This document shows positions 53,324 to 62,200 of a stretch of 64,000 nt of DNA, in pieces; within the stretch, counting starts at the first letter, position 1, and the number at the start of each line of letters is the position of its first letter. The notes below the pieces were generated by a model. That model was not told the DNA's origin, made no database searches, and saw only the letters and a list, made by a program, of their open reading frames with translations. Source of the DNA: Bradyrhizobium sp. LTSP849. Its GTDB lineage: Bacteria > Pseudomonadota > Alphaproteobacteria > Rhizobiales > Xanthobacteraceae. The stretch covers positions 62,001 through 126,000 of the forward strand of contig NZ_JYMR01000028.1 in the NCBI RefSeq assembly GCF_000938255.1. The letters are read 5' to 3'. The position numbers were made by a program, and so were the translations under genes.

Positions 53324-53808
53324 TGCTGGTCAAGCTGTCTTTATCCACACTGAAGCAAACCCATTGGTACGAATTTGGCGTTCGCTTCGTGCTCGGCGGA
53401 CTGGCCACGGTCTTGGCGGGAATCGTGGGTGCCTGCTTTGGTGTGTCCGCAGGCGGGCTCTTCCTCGCACTTCCCGCCATCTTCTGCGCCAGCGCAACAC
53501 TGATCGAAAGCCACGAGCGCCGCGCCAAGGAGAAAGCCGGCCTTAGCGGCCGACGACGCGGGCAAGAGGCCGCAGCACTCGACGCGGCGGGCGCAGCCAT
53601 GGGAAGCATTGGTCTTGCTGCTTTCGCCGCCGTCTTCTACGTCACCACCCAAATGAGCACCATCGGTGCATTTGCTGCCGCCGTCGTGGCCTGGACCGCC
53701 GCCTCGATGTCGACATGGTGGCTGAGGCGGAAGCTTCGCACCGTCTCCCGCCACCCGCGACCCGGACGCCCTTTGCAATCAGCGAGGAGCCGCAGCTTCC
53801 TCGCGTAA
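53323..53808 (+). CDS. DUF3147 family membrane protein
   Basis: 161 residues from ATG 53323. YEFGVRFVLGGLATVLAGIVGACFGVSAGGLFLALPAIFCASATLIESHERR is the family core (two helices with a Gly-rich turn); it parallels RFIVGGAIVS of the preceding protein. Two more helices follow (SIGLAAFAAVFYVTTQM, IGAFAAAVVAWTAASMSTWWL) and a basic tail. It is the third gene of a translationally coupled unit with PAP2. Its 3' end overlaps a reverse-strand small gene by 30 bp. Confidence 0.85.
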   Translation: MLVKLSLSTLKQTHWYEFGVRFVLGGLATVLAGIVGACFGVSAGGLFLALPAIFCASATLIESHERRAKEKAGLSGRRRGQEAAALDAAGAAMGSIGLAAFAAVFYVTTQMSTIGAFAAAVVAWTAASMSTWWLRRKLRTVSRHPRPGRPLQSARSRSFLA

Positions 53809-53973
53809 CATCAGGAAACCGTACATCTCGGCGGCAGCCTGAAGCTGCTCGATGCGCACGCCGACGGCGTCGCGCAGCTTGCCTTGTGGCAGGCGCGCCA
53901 GCTCATGTTCCAACCGCAGCCTCTGCGCGTCGAGGCGTTGTTCGGATGTGTGGGGCTCAGACCGTCTTCGCAT
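53779..53973 (-). CDS. Small hypothetical protein (helical)
   Basis: 64 residues from ATG 53973: MRRRSEPHTSEQRLDAQRL, then RLEHELARLPQGKLRDAVGVRIEQLQAAAEMYGFL split by no obvious domain. It is predicted to be one or two amphipathic helices. It starts 14 bases upstream of the stop of the preceding 52-residue gene, so the two overlap and are probably coupled. Function unknown. Confidence 0.6.
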   Translation of the reverse strand: MRRRSEPHTSEQRLDAQRLRLEHELARLPQGKLRDAVGVRIEQLQAAAEMYGFLMLREEAAAPR

Positions 53974-54115
53974 CTTCGATCCTCGGGGGTTGCAGACCTG
54001 GGCTGTTGGCCCAACGCTCGACTTGCTCAATCACCTTCTGATGGCTCGGTCGCACCGGCTTCGGTGCTTCGCGCTGCTCAGAAAGCTTGCGGGGTAACCT
54101 GACCTCGTCCGTCAT
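53957..54115 (-). CDS. Very small hypothetical protein
   Basis: 52 residues from ATG 54115 with GGGAGA upstream: MTDEVRLPRKLSEQREAPKP then VRPSHQKVIEQVERWANSPG and a short tail. Basic and mostly helical. It overlaps the following 64-residue gene. The open frame upstream to 54178 lacks a ribosome-binding site. No family recognised. Confidence 0.55.
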   Translation of the reverse strand: MTDEVRLPRKLSEQREAPKPVRPSHQKVIEQVERWANSPGLQPPRIEDAKTV

Positions 54116-54227
54116 GGTACGTCTCCCTTTCCCTCTGAAAATGCGCTTGCGCGGGAATAGTTTCAAGTCATAACGCATTGATTTTATTTGACTATCTTAC
54201 TCAACTGACGTTTTTTTGGACTCCTGC

Positions 54228-54252
54228 GGAACTCTCGGCAAGTTGGCAAGTT
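54228..54252 (+). promoter_or_regulatory. Candidate EcfG-type promoter of the RHH gene
   Basis: GGAAC (54228-54232), 16 bases, AGTT (54249-54252), 40 bp before ATG 54292. It overlaps a tandem GGCAAGTT repeat (54237-54252). Confidence 0.4.
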
Positions 54253-54281
54253 TAGCAAATTACTCATCTTGCTAACTTTGC
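54237..54281. promoter_or_regulatory. Repeats upstream of the RHH gene, candidate autoregulatory operator
   Basis: GGCAAGTT occurs twice in tandem (54237-54252). GCAAGTTTAGCAAA (54246-54259) and CTTGCTAACTTTGC (54268-54281) form an imperfect inverted repeat (11 of 14 positions complementary) ending 10 bp before the start codon, a usual place for RHH binding. Confidence 0.4.
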
Positions 54282-54291
54282 GTGAGCGACC

Positions 54292-54552
54292 ATGAACGAC
54301 CTTCGCGCCGAGCGACTTCAAGTCATGCTCTCACCGGAAGAGCTGGCCGCAGTTGATGATTTCCGGTTCAAGCACCGCATGCCGACGCGCGCTGCGGCGG
54401 TTCGCGAACTCCTCAAATTCGGACTCGCAGCCGCGGGCATCGAAACGAGTATCAATCCTTCTGTAGGCGTCAAATCAAGCGAGTTTGGTGTCTTTGGCCG
54501 CGGTCCGGAGGGACATGCACCCGGAAAAGCCGAGGGCGACGCCGAGGATTGA
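54292..54552 (+). CDS. Ribbon-helix-helix-type small regulator
   Basis: 86 residues. RLQVMLSPEELAAVDDFRFKHRMPTRAAAVRELLKFGL is the RHH pattern (a beta strand, then two helices) of Arc/MetJ-type DNA-binding proteins. The C-terminal ~35 residues are Gly/acidic-rich and disordered. No toxin gene follows, so it is not an evident toxin-antitoxin pair. AT-rich DNA with repeats precedes it. Confidence 0.75.
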   Translation: MNDLRAERLQVMLSPEELAAVDDFRFKHRMPTRAAAVRELLKFGLAAAGIETSINPSVGVKSSEFGVFGRGPEGHAPGKAEGDAED

Positions 54553-54692
54553 TTCCCGGTCTCTCACAAGCAAAACGACCCCGGCACAGGGGGTGCCAGG
54601 GCCGTCCTTGGAGATCGCTTCCGAAGCACCGGGGGCATGACATCCGGAAGCAATCAGTCGACTCGTCGCGAGAAGATTCGTTCCTCGCGGAA

Positions 54693-54899
54693 TTAGCCGC
54701 TCGGCGCGGCGCCGGAATCATCCGGCGTCATGCCGGAGCCGGGCGTCTTGCTGTTGTCGTTGAGCTTGGGATCGCGCGTAGCTTCACGCGAGGGCGAGCC
54801 CTTTCCCTCTGTGTTGTGGGCGGCCTGCGCGCGCTGCTTGTCGCGCGGCTGATCCTCTGCCTTTTTGTCCTTGACGATGCCGTGGTCGGAATGCGCCAT
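54693..54899 (-). CDS. Small disordered hydrophilic protein
   Basis: 68 residues from ATG 54899 with GAGAGG upstream. The composition is almost entirely charged/polar (MAHSDHGIVKDKKAEDQP ... GKGSPSREATRDPKLNDNS...), with no hydrophobic core, resembling small hydrophilin-like stress proteins. A GGAAC-N16-CGTA element lies upstream. Function unknown. Confidence 0.7.
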   Translation of the reverse strand: MAHSDHGIVKDKKAEDQPRDKQRAQAAHNTEGKGSPSREATRDPKLNDNSKTPGSGMTPDDSGAAPSG

Positions 54900-54935
54900 G
54901 ATGTCCTCTCGCCTCTCCTGATGTCTCGAAGCGCT

Positions 54936-54960
54936 TACGCACCGGAGCGTCGAATGTTCC
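54936..54960 (-). promoter_or_regulatory. Candidate EcfG-type promoter of the small disordered protein
   Basis: On the reverse strand GGAAC (54960-54956), 16 bases, CGTA (54939-54936), 37 bp upstream of the start codon. Confidence 0.45.
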
Positions 54961-54984
54961 GGCGCGCGCGAGAGCGTCGCGGCA

Positions 54985-55116
54985 CTAGCTATGCGCCGCG
55001 TGCGCCGCAACCGATGCATTTTCCTGGTGCACCTGGCGGACCGTCGTCACCGTCGCGAAGGCGACCGAGACTCCGAAGGCGAGTATGAGTGAGAGAAGTG
55101 CCAGACGTGGAGCCAT
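54985..55116 (-). CDS. 43-residue single-pass membrane or secreted peptide
   Basis: ATG 55116 is preceded by a strong AAGGAGG ribosome-binding site. The product starts MAPRLALLSLILAFGVSVAF and ends ENASVAAHAAHS. There is one hydrophobic helix (~5-22), then a polar tail. Too short for usual gene callers. Ribosome-binding site plus hydrophobic pattern make it a credible small gene. Confidence 0.6.
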   Translation of the reverse strand: MAPRLALLSLILAFGVSVAFATVTTVRQVHQENASVAAHAAHS

Positions 55117-55253
55117 TGCAAAACCTCCTTCTGGAATCAAAAAAACCAACGCGATCGACTATTCCCAGATCATTGTTGATTGGTCGCATTCATTCCGTGA
55201 TCGGTCTCACACGCAGATTCACGAAAAGGAGACCGGCACGAAAACAAGACCGG

Positions 55254-55448
55254 TCAGGCATCCTGCTTTTGGCGGATGCGGACCATGACGGGCGGGATTT
55301 CGCCATCAAGCCAGTCCTGCTCGTTCGCGAGCGCCCTCCAAGCCTCCGCCATGCGCGAATAGCGCTTGTAGGTCGGCTGCCCCTTGGCGCGCTCGGCGAG
55401 CTGCAGGCAGTTGTCCGCGTTATCCCGGAAAATGTCAGACTGCTTCAT
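55254..55448 (-). CDS. Small conserved-type hypothetical protein
   Basis: 64 residues: MKQSDIFRDNADNCLQLAER, then a Tyr/Arg-rich middle (YKRYSRMAEAWRALANEQDWL). This helical pattern (NAxxCxxxAxxAxxxxxxxRxxxMAxAWxxLA) is widespread among Bradyrhizobium small proteins. No clear ribosome-binding site precedes the ATG. A GGAAC-N16-CGTC element ends only 6 bp upstream, which would give a leaderless message. Confidence 0.72.
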   Translation of the reverse strand: MKQSDIFRDNADNCLQLAERAKGQPTYKRYSRMAEAWRALANEQDWLDGEIPPVMVRIRQKQDA

Positions 55449-55454
55449 GGAGAA

Positions 55455-55479
55455 GACGTGGGCACGGAACCAACGTTCC
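55455..55479 (-). promoter_or_regulatory. Candidate EcfG-type promoter giving a leaderless transcript
   Basis: On the reverse strand GGAAC (55479-55475), 16 bases, CGTC (55458-55455). Transcription would begin at or next to the ATG at 55448. Confidence 0.4.
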
Positions 55480-55526
55480 GCAACCGGCCTTACAGGATCT
55501 TAACCTTTGCCGGAACTTCGCCCGCC

Positions 55527-56057
55527 ATGCGTCATTGGTTGCTTATGCGGATTCTTGTCGCGATCATCCTGGCGTTCATCAGCACCGCAGCACTCGCCGA
55601 CAGCTCGGGTGAGCAGATGCGGGGCGAGCGCACGCCGACAGCAACCGATGTCATCAGCGGTCTCTACGCCCTCGGCCGATTCCAGCAGGGGTTGCTGGAG
55701 AGCACGGACCTGCAAGGCAATGCGGAGGTCAGGAACCACGCGGCCCTGCGCGCAGAAGAGGGGGCCAAGCGCGACAAGACCCTCAAGCAGGTTCAGGATG
55801 CGATCGGCGCCGAACCGCGTGTGAGCAAGGCACCATCGGCCAGCGCGAGCCTAACCGAGCCCGAAAACTCGGACGGACCAGGCTACGTCAGACGCTTCTA
55901 TGCCGCGCAGATCCCACAATATGATTCGGCCATCAGCCTGATCGAGCGCTATCTGAGAGCGCCTGACAATGCCGCCCTCGCCGCCTTTGCGCGTGAGCAA
56001 TTGCCCATATTGCGTGCCCAGGCCGAGGATGCCGAGCGCAGCATGGCGGACAAGTAG
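55527..56057 (+). CDS. DUF4142-like secreted protein
   Basis: 176 residues from ATG 55527 (M7 at 55545 is possible), signal peptide MRILVAIILAFISTAALA. The C-terminal helices (RFYAAQIPQYDSAISLIERYLRAPDNAALAAFAREQLPILRAQAEDAERSMA) parallel those of the DUF4142 protein at 50778 (YQTSAHEDAVSLFERYAKGGDNAALKDWAGKTLPALRHHLDMA). The N-terminal helix pair is more divergent. Periplasmic, unknown function; probably related to the stress cluster. Confidence 0.8.
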   Translation: MRHWLLMRILVAIILAFISTAALADSSGEQMRGERTPTATDVISGLYALGRFQQGLLESTDLQGNAEVRNHAALRAEEGAKRDKTLKQVQDAIGAEPRVSKAPSASASLTEPENSDGPGYVRRFYAAQIPQYDSAISLIERYLRAPDNAALAAFAREQLPILRAQAEDAERSMADK

Positions 56058-56115
56058 CGGCCCGACGGCCCCCGGCGAGCGCACCGCGCGGCCCCCAAAA
56101 TATCTGGAACCGAAT

Positions 56116-56140
56116 GGAACCAATTGCATTCACGGCGGTT
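56116..56140 (+). promoter_or_regulatory. Candidate EcfG-type promoter of the HAMP-array kinase
   Basis: GGAAC (56116-56120), 16 bases, GGTT (56137-56140). A second GGAAC lies at 56106-56110 with CATT at the same spacing. About 135 bp upstream of the kinase start. Confidence 0.4.
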
Positions 56141-56274
56141 ATTTGAACCGGGCTGAGCGAAGCAGGTTCCATTTCCGGGCGCCACAACCATGGCGCTTGA
56201 TTTGCGATTCGGCAGACGCTCTATTTCGGCTAATGCGTCGTGCCTTGGATTCGCGACGCCTGCGGGGGAATGAT

Positions 56275-59200
56275 ATGAGCGACCTCGATCCCGGACCTTC
56301 ACGATCCGGTCGTCGCGTCCCTAAACCCAAAATCAACGGCACCTCAGAGCCGGACTCCCGGCAGGAGCTGCTGCTCACGCTTCAGGCCATGCGCAGCGGC
56401 GACTTTTCCGTGCGCATGAGCGGCGACTATCTCGGCATCGACGGCAAGATCGCCGACACTTTCAACGAAATCATCGCAGCCAACCAGCGCATGGCGCAGC
56501 AGCTCGAGCTGGTCGGCCAAGTCGTCGGGCGCGAAGGCAAGACCCGGCAGCGCGTGAAGTTCGGTCTCGCCTCCGGCTCCTGGGCCGACATGGAAGGCTC
56601 CGTCAACACACTGATCGACGACCTGTTGTGGCCGACGCGCGAGGTGACCCGCGCGGTCGCGGCCGTTGCGCAGGGCGACCTGCTCCAGACCGTCAAGCTC
56701 GACGTCGACGGCCGCCCGCTTCGCGGCGAATTTTTGCAATCGGCGACCATCGTCAACACGATGATCAAGCAGCTCGGCGTGTTCACCTCCGAGGTGACGC
56801 GCGTCGCGCGCGAGGTCGGCACCGAGGGCAAGCTCGGCGGCCAGGCCCAGGTGCCGGAAGTGACCGGCGTCTGGAAGGATTTGACCGAGAGCGTCAACTC
56901 GATGGCGAACAACCTGACCAACCAGGTTCGCAACATCGCCGAGGTGACGATCGCGGTCGCCAATGGCGACCTCTCCAAGAAGATCACCGTCGACGTCCGC
57001 GGCGAGATCCTTCAGCTCAAGGAAGCCATCAACACGATGGTGGACCAGCTCCGCTCCTTCGCTTCCGAAGTGACGCGCGTGGCGCGCGAGGTCGGCACCG
57101 ACGGCAAGCTCGGCGGCCAGGCGATCGTGCCCGGCGTCGCCGGCACCTGGAAGGATCTCACCGACTCCGTCAACGCGATGTGCGGCAACCTCACCGCGCA
57201 GGTCCGCAATATTGCCAACGTCACCACCGCCGTGGCGCGCGGCGACTTGTCCCGCAAGATCACCGTGGACGTGCGCGGCGAAATTCTGGAGCTGAAGGAC
57301 ACCATCAACACCATGGTGGACCAGCTCAACTCGTTTGCCTCCGAAGTGACGCGCGTCGCGCGCGAGGTCGGCACCGAAGGCAAGCTCGGCGGCCAGGCCC
57401 AGGTGCCCGGCGTCGCAGGCACATGGAAGGACCTCACCGACAACGTCAACTTCATGGCGTCGAACTTGACCGCACAGGTCCGCAACATCGCCGACGTCGC
57501 CACCGCAATCGCCGGCGGCGATCTGTCGAAGAAGATCACGGTGAACGTCTCGGGCGAGATCCTTCAGCTGAAGGAAACGCTCAACACCTGCGTGGACCAG
57601 CTCAATGCCTTCGCCGGCGAAGTCACGCGCGTGGCGCGCGAGGTCGGCACCGAGGGGCGGCTCGGCGGCCAGGCCAATGTGCTCGGCGTCGCCGGCACCT
57701 GGAAGGACCTGACCGAGAGCGTCAACTCGATGGCGTCGAACCTGACCGCACAGGTCCGCAACATCGCCGAAGTGACGACGGCCGTCGCCGGCGGCGACTT
57801 GTCGAAGAAGATCACGGTGGACGTGCGCGGCGAGATTCTGGAGCTGAAAGACACCATCAATACCATGGTGGACCAGCTCAACGCCTTCGCCGGTGAAGTC
57901 ACGCGCGTCGCGCGCGAGGTCGGCACCGAAGGCAAGCTCGGCGGCCAGGCCCAGGTGCGCGGCGTCGCCGGCACATGGAAGGATCTCACCGACAGCGTCA
58001 ACTCGATGGCATCGAACCTGACGGGTCAGGTGCGTAACATCGCCGAAGTGGCGACCGCGGTGGCCAAGGGCGATTTGTCGAAGAAGATCACCGTGAACGT
58101 GTCGGGCGAAATCCTTCAGCTGAAGGAAACGCTCAACACCATGGTGGACCAGCTCAACGCCTTCGCCGGCGAAGTCACGCGCGTGGCGCGCGAAGTCGGC
58201 ACCGAAGGCAAGCTCGGTGGTCAGGCCCAGGTGCCCGGCGTCGCCGGCACATGGAAGGACCTCACCGACAACGTCAACTCGATGGCGGGCAACCTCACCG
58301 CCCAGGTCCGCAACATCGCCGAGGTCGCAACCGCCATCGCCGGCGGCGACCTCTCGCGCAAGATCACGGTCGACGTCCGCGGCGAGATCCTTCAACTGAA
58401 GGACACCCTGAACACGATGGTCGACCAGCTCAACCGCTTCGCCGGCGAGGTGACGCGCGTGGCGCGCGAGGTCGGCACCGAAGGCCGTCTCGGCGGTCAG
58501 GCCAACGTGCCCGGCGTCGCCGGCACCTGGAAGGATCTCACCGACAGCGTCAACTCGATGGCGGGCAACCTCACCGCCCAGGTCCGCAACATCGCCGAGG
58601 TGACCACCGCCGTGGCGCGCGGCGACCTGTCGCGCAAGATCACGGTGGACGTGAAGGGCGAAATCCTCGAGCTGAAAAACACCATCAACACCATGGTGGA
58701 CCAGCTCAACGCTTTCGCCGGCGAAGTGACGCGCGTGGCGCGCGAGGTCGGCACCGAAGGCAAGCTCGGCGGTCAGGCCGAAGTGCCCGGCGTTGCCGGT
58801 ACCTGGAAGGACCTCACCGACAACGTCAACTTCATGGCATCGAACCTCACGGCCCAGGTCCGCAACATCGCCGAGGTCGCAACCGCGATCGCCGGCGGCG
58901 ACCTGTCGAAGAAGATCACGGTGGACGTCCGCGGCGAGATCCTGCTGCTCAAGGACACCTTGAACACCATGGTCGAACAGCTCCGCTCCTTCGCCGCCGA
59001 AGTGACGCGCGTGGCGCGCGAAGTCGGCACCGAAGGCCGGCTCGGCGGTCAGGCCGTGGTGCCTGGCGTCGGCGGCACCTGGAAGGACCTCACCGACAAC
59101 GTCAACCTGCTCGCCGCGAACCTCACGACCCAGGTCCGCAACATCGCCGAAGTCACCACGGCGGTCGCGCGCGGCGACTTGTCGCGCAAGATCACCGTGG

Positions 59201-62200
59201 ACGTGAAGGGCGAAATCCTCGAGCTGAAGAACACCATCAACACCATGGTGGATCAGCTCAACGCCTTCGCGGGCGAAGTCACGCGCGTCGCGCGCGAAGT
59301 TGGCACCGAAGGCGAGCTCGGCGGCCAGGCCCAGGTGCCCGGCGTCGCCGGCACCTGGAAGGATCTCACCGACACCGTCAACTTCATGGCGGCGAACCTG
59401 ACCGAGCAGGTCCGCGGCATCGTCAAGGTGGTGACAGCGGTTGCCAACGGCGACCTCAAGCAGAACCTCACCGTGAAATCGAAGGGCGAGGTCGCGGCGC
59501 TCGCCGACACCATCAACAACATGACCGAGACGCTCGCGACCTTCGCCGATCAGGTGTCGTCGGTGGCGCGCGAGGTCGGCGTCGAAGGACGGCTCGGCGG
59601 CCAGGCCGACGTGCCCGGCGCCGCCGGCACCTGGAAGGACCTGACCGGCAACGTCAACCTGCTGGCGGCCAACCTCACCTCGCAGGTGCGCGCGATCGCG
59701 GAAGTTGCGACCGCCGTGACCAAGGGCGACCTCACCCCATCGATCCAGGTCGATGCCCGCGGCGAGCTCGCCGAGCTGAAAGACAACATCAACACGATGA
59801 TCACGAACCTCCGTCTGACGACGGACGTGAACACCGAGCAGGACTGGCTGAAGACCAACCTCGCCAAATTCACCAACATGCTCCAGGGCCAGCGCGACCT
59901 CGCCACAGTCGGCCGGCTGCTGCTGACCGAGCTTTCGCCGCTGGTGAACGCGCATACCGGCGTGATCTATCAGATCGAGAACGAGGACAGTCCTCAGTTG
60001 CTGCTGCTCGCGTCCTATGCTGGCGACGGCCTCTATCCCTACCCGCGCATGCTTCCGTTAGGTGATGGTCTGATCGGCCAATGCGCCCTCGACCGGCGCC
60101 CGCGCGTCGTGGCGGACATTCCCGCCGACGTGGTTCCGATCAATTCGGCGCTGCTCCGCGTCGCGCCGAAGAACCTCGTTGTGTTGCCGGTGCTGTTCGA
60201 GGGTCAGGTCAAGGCCGTGATCGAGCTCGCGTCGCTGACCTCGTTCACGACCTCGCAAATGACGTTCCTGGAGCAGCTCACCGACTCCATCGGCATCGTG
60301 CTGAACTCGATCGAGGCGACGATGCAGACCGAAGGCCTGCTCAAACAATCGCAGCAACTCGCCGGCGAGCTCCAGACGCAGCAGCGCGAGTTGCAGCAGA
60401 CCAATGACCAGCTCGAGCAGAAGGCGCAGCAGCTCGCTGAGCGCAACGTCGAAGTCGAGCGCAAGAACCAGGAAATCGAGCAAGCCCGCCGCGCGCTGGA
60501 GGAAAAGGCGACCGAGCTCGCGCTGACCTCGAAGTACAAGTCCGAATTCCTCGCCAATATGAGCCACGAGCTGCGCACGCCGCTGAACTCGATCCTGATC
60601 CTCGGACAGCAGCTCACCGACAATCCGGACGGCAACCTCACGGGCAAGCAGGTCGAATTCGCCCGCACCATCCACGGCGCCGGCACCGACTTGCTCAACC
60701 TCATCAGCGACATCCTCGATCTCTCCAAGATCGAGTCCGGCACGGTGACGGTCGACGCCGAGGAAATCCTGACCGCGAACCTGCTGGAGACCGTCGGGCG
60801 GCCGTTCCGGCACGAAGCGGAGAACCGCAATTTGTCGTTCAAGATCGACGTCGATCCGAACCTCGCGCGCAGCATCGTCACCGACTCCAAGCGGCTGCAA
60901 CAGGTTCTCAAGAACCTGCTCTCCAACGCCTTCAAGTTCACCGCCGAAGGCGAGGTGCGGCTCAAGGTCGCCGCCGCAGTTGGCGGCTGGGGGACGGATC
61001 ACCCGGTGCTGAACTCCGCACCGGCCGTGATCGCGTTCGAGGTGTCCGATACCGGCATCGGCATTCCCCTGGAGAAGCAGAAGCTGATCTTCGAGGCGTT
61101 CCAGCAAGCGGACGCCGGTACCAGCCGCAAATATGGGGGCACCGGCCTTGGCCTCGCGATCAGCCGCGAGCTCGCGAGCCTGCTCGGCGGAGAGATCCAT
61201 TTGCGCAGCTCGCCCGGCAAGGGCTCGTCCTTCACGCTCTATCTGCCGCTGAAATATTCCGGCCCGACGCTCGCGCCGCGCGTCACGCCGCAGCAGCAAT
61301 ACAACCAGCCACCGGCGCTCCAGCCGGCAACGACAGCGCCCGAACGCGTCATCGAGCAGTTGCCCGACGACCGGCTCAACCTCGAGCCCGGCGATAGCAT
61401 CCTGCTGATCGTCGAGGACGACCCGCATTATGCGCGAATTCTGGTCGACCTCGCGCGCGACAAGGGCTTCAAGGTCCTGGTTGCGGCGCGTGGCGCAGAA
61501 GCGCTCGAGCTTGCGAAACAGTACCAGCCGAGAGCCGTGTCGCTCGACGTGTTCCTGCCGGACATGCTGGGCTGGACCGTGCTGAGCCAGCTCAAGCACA
61601 ATCCGCTGACCCGCCATATCCCCGTGCAGATCATCACCCTCGACGAGGACCGCCAGCATGCACTGGCGCGCGGCGCCTTCTCTTTCGTCAACAAGCCGAC
61701 GACGACGGAGGGCGTTTCAGCCGCACTGACGCAGATCAAGGAATATGCGCGACCACGGCGCAAGCGGCTCCTGATCGTCGAGGACAACGAGGCCGAGCAG
61801 CTCTCGATCCGCGAGCTCCTGCATCACGACGATATCGAGATCGTGACGACCGATACGGGCGCCGGCGCACTTTCGACGCTGCGCGAGGCGCCCTGCGATT
61901 GCGTGGTGCTCGACTTGCGGCTGCCCGATATGAGCGGCTTCGAGGTGCTCGACCAGATCCGTAACGACGAAGCGCTGTCGAACATTCCCGTGGTGGTCTT
62001 CACCGGCCGCGAGCTGTCCGCCGAGGAGGATGCGGAACTCCACACCATGGCGCGCAGCATCGTGGTCAAGGGCGTGGAATCGCCGGAGCGCCTGCTCGAC
62101 GAAACCGCATTGTTCCTGCATCGCGTGATCACGGAACTGCCGGTCGAGAAGCAGCGCATGCTGGAGAAACTGAACAGTTCCGACGAGGATTTGATCGGCA

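Noticed and set aside
54292..54552. Toxin-antitoxin module around the RHH gene
   Set aside because: No toxin-like frame (RelE/ParE, PIN, HipA or similar) was found directly upstream or downstream on either strand.
56344..59955. A 1203-codon open frame on the reverse strand opposite the HAMP repeats
   Set aside because: It is the antisense shadow of a GC-rich repeated gene. Its His/Asp/Gly-rich, periodic product follows the 92-codon forward repeat, it has no family resemblance, and the forward frame explains the region fully.
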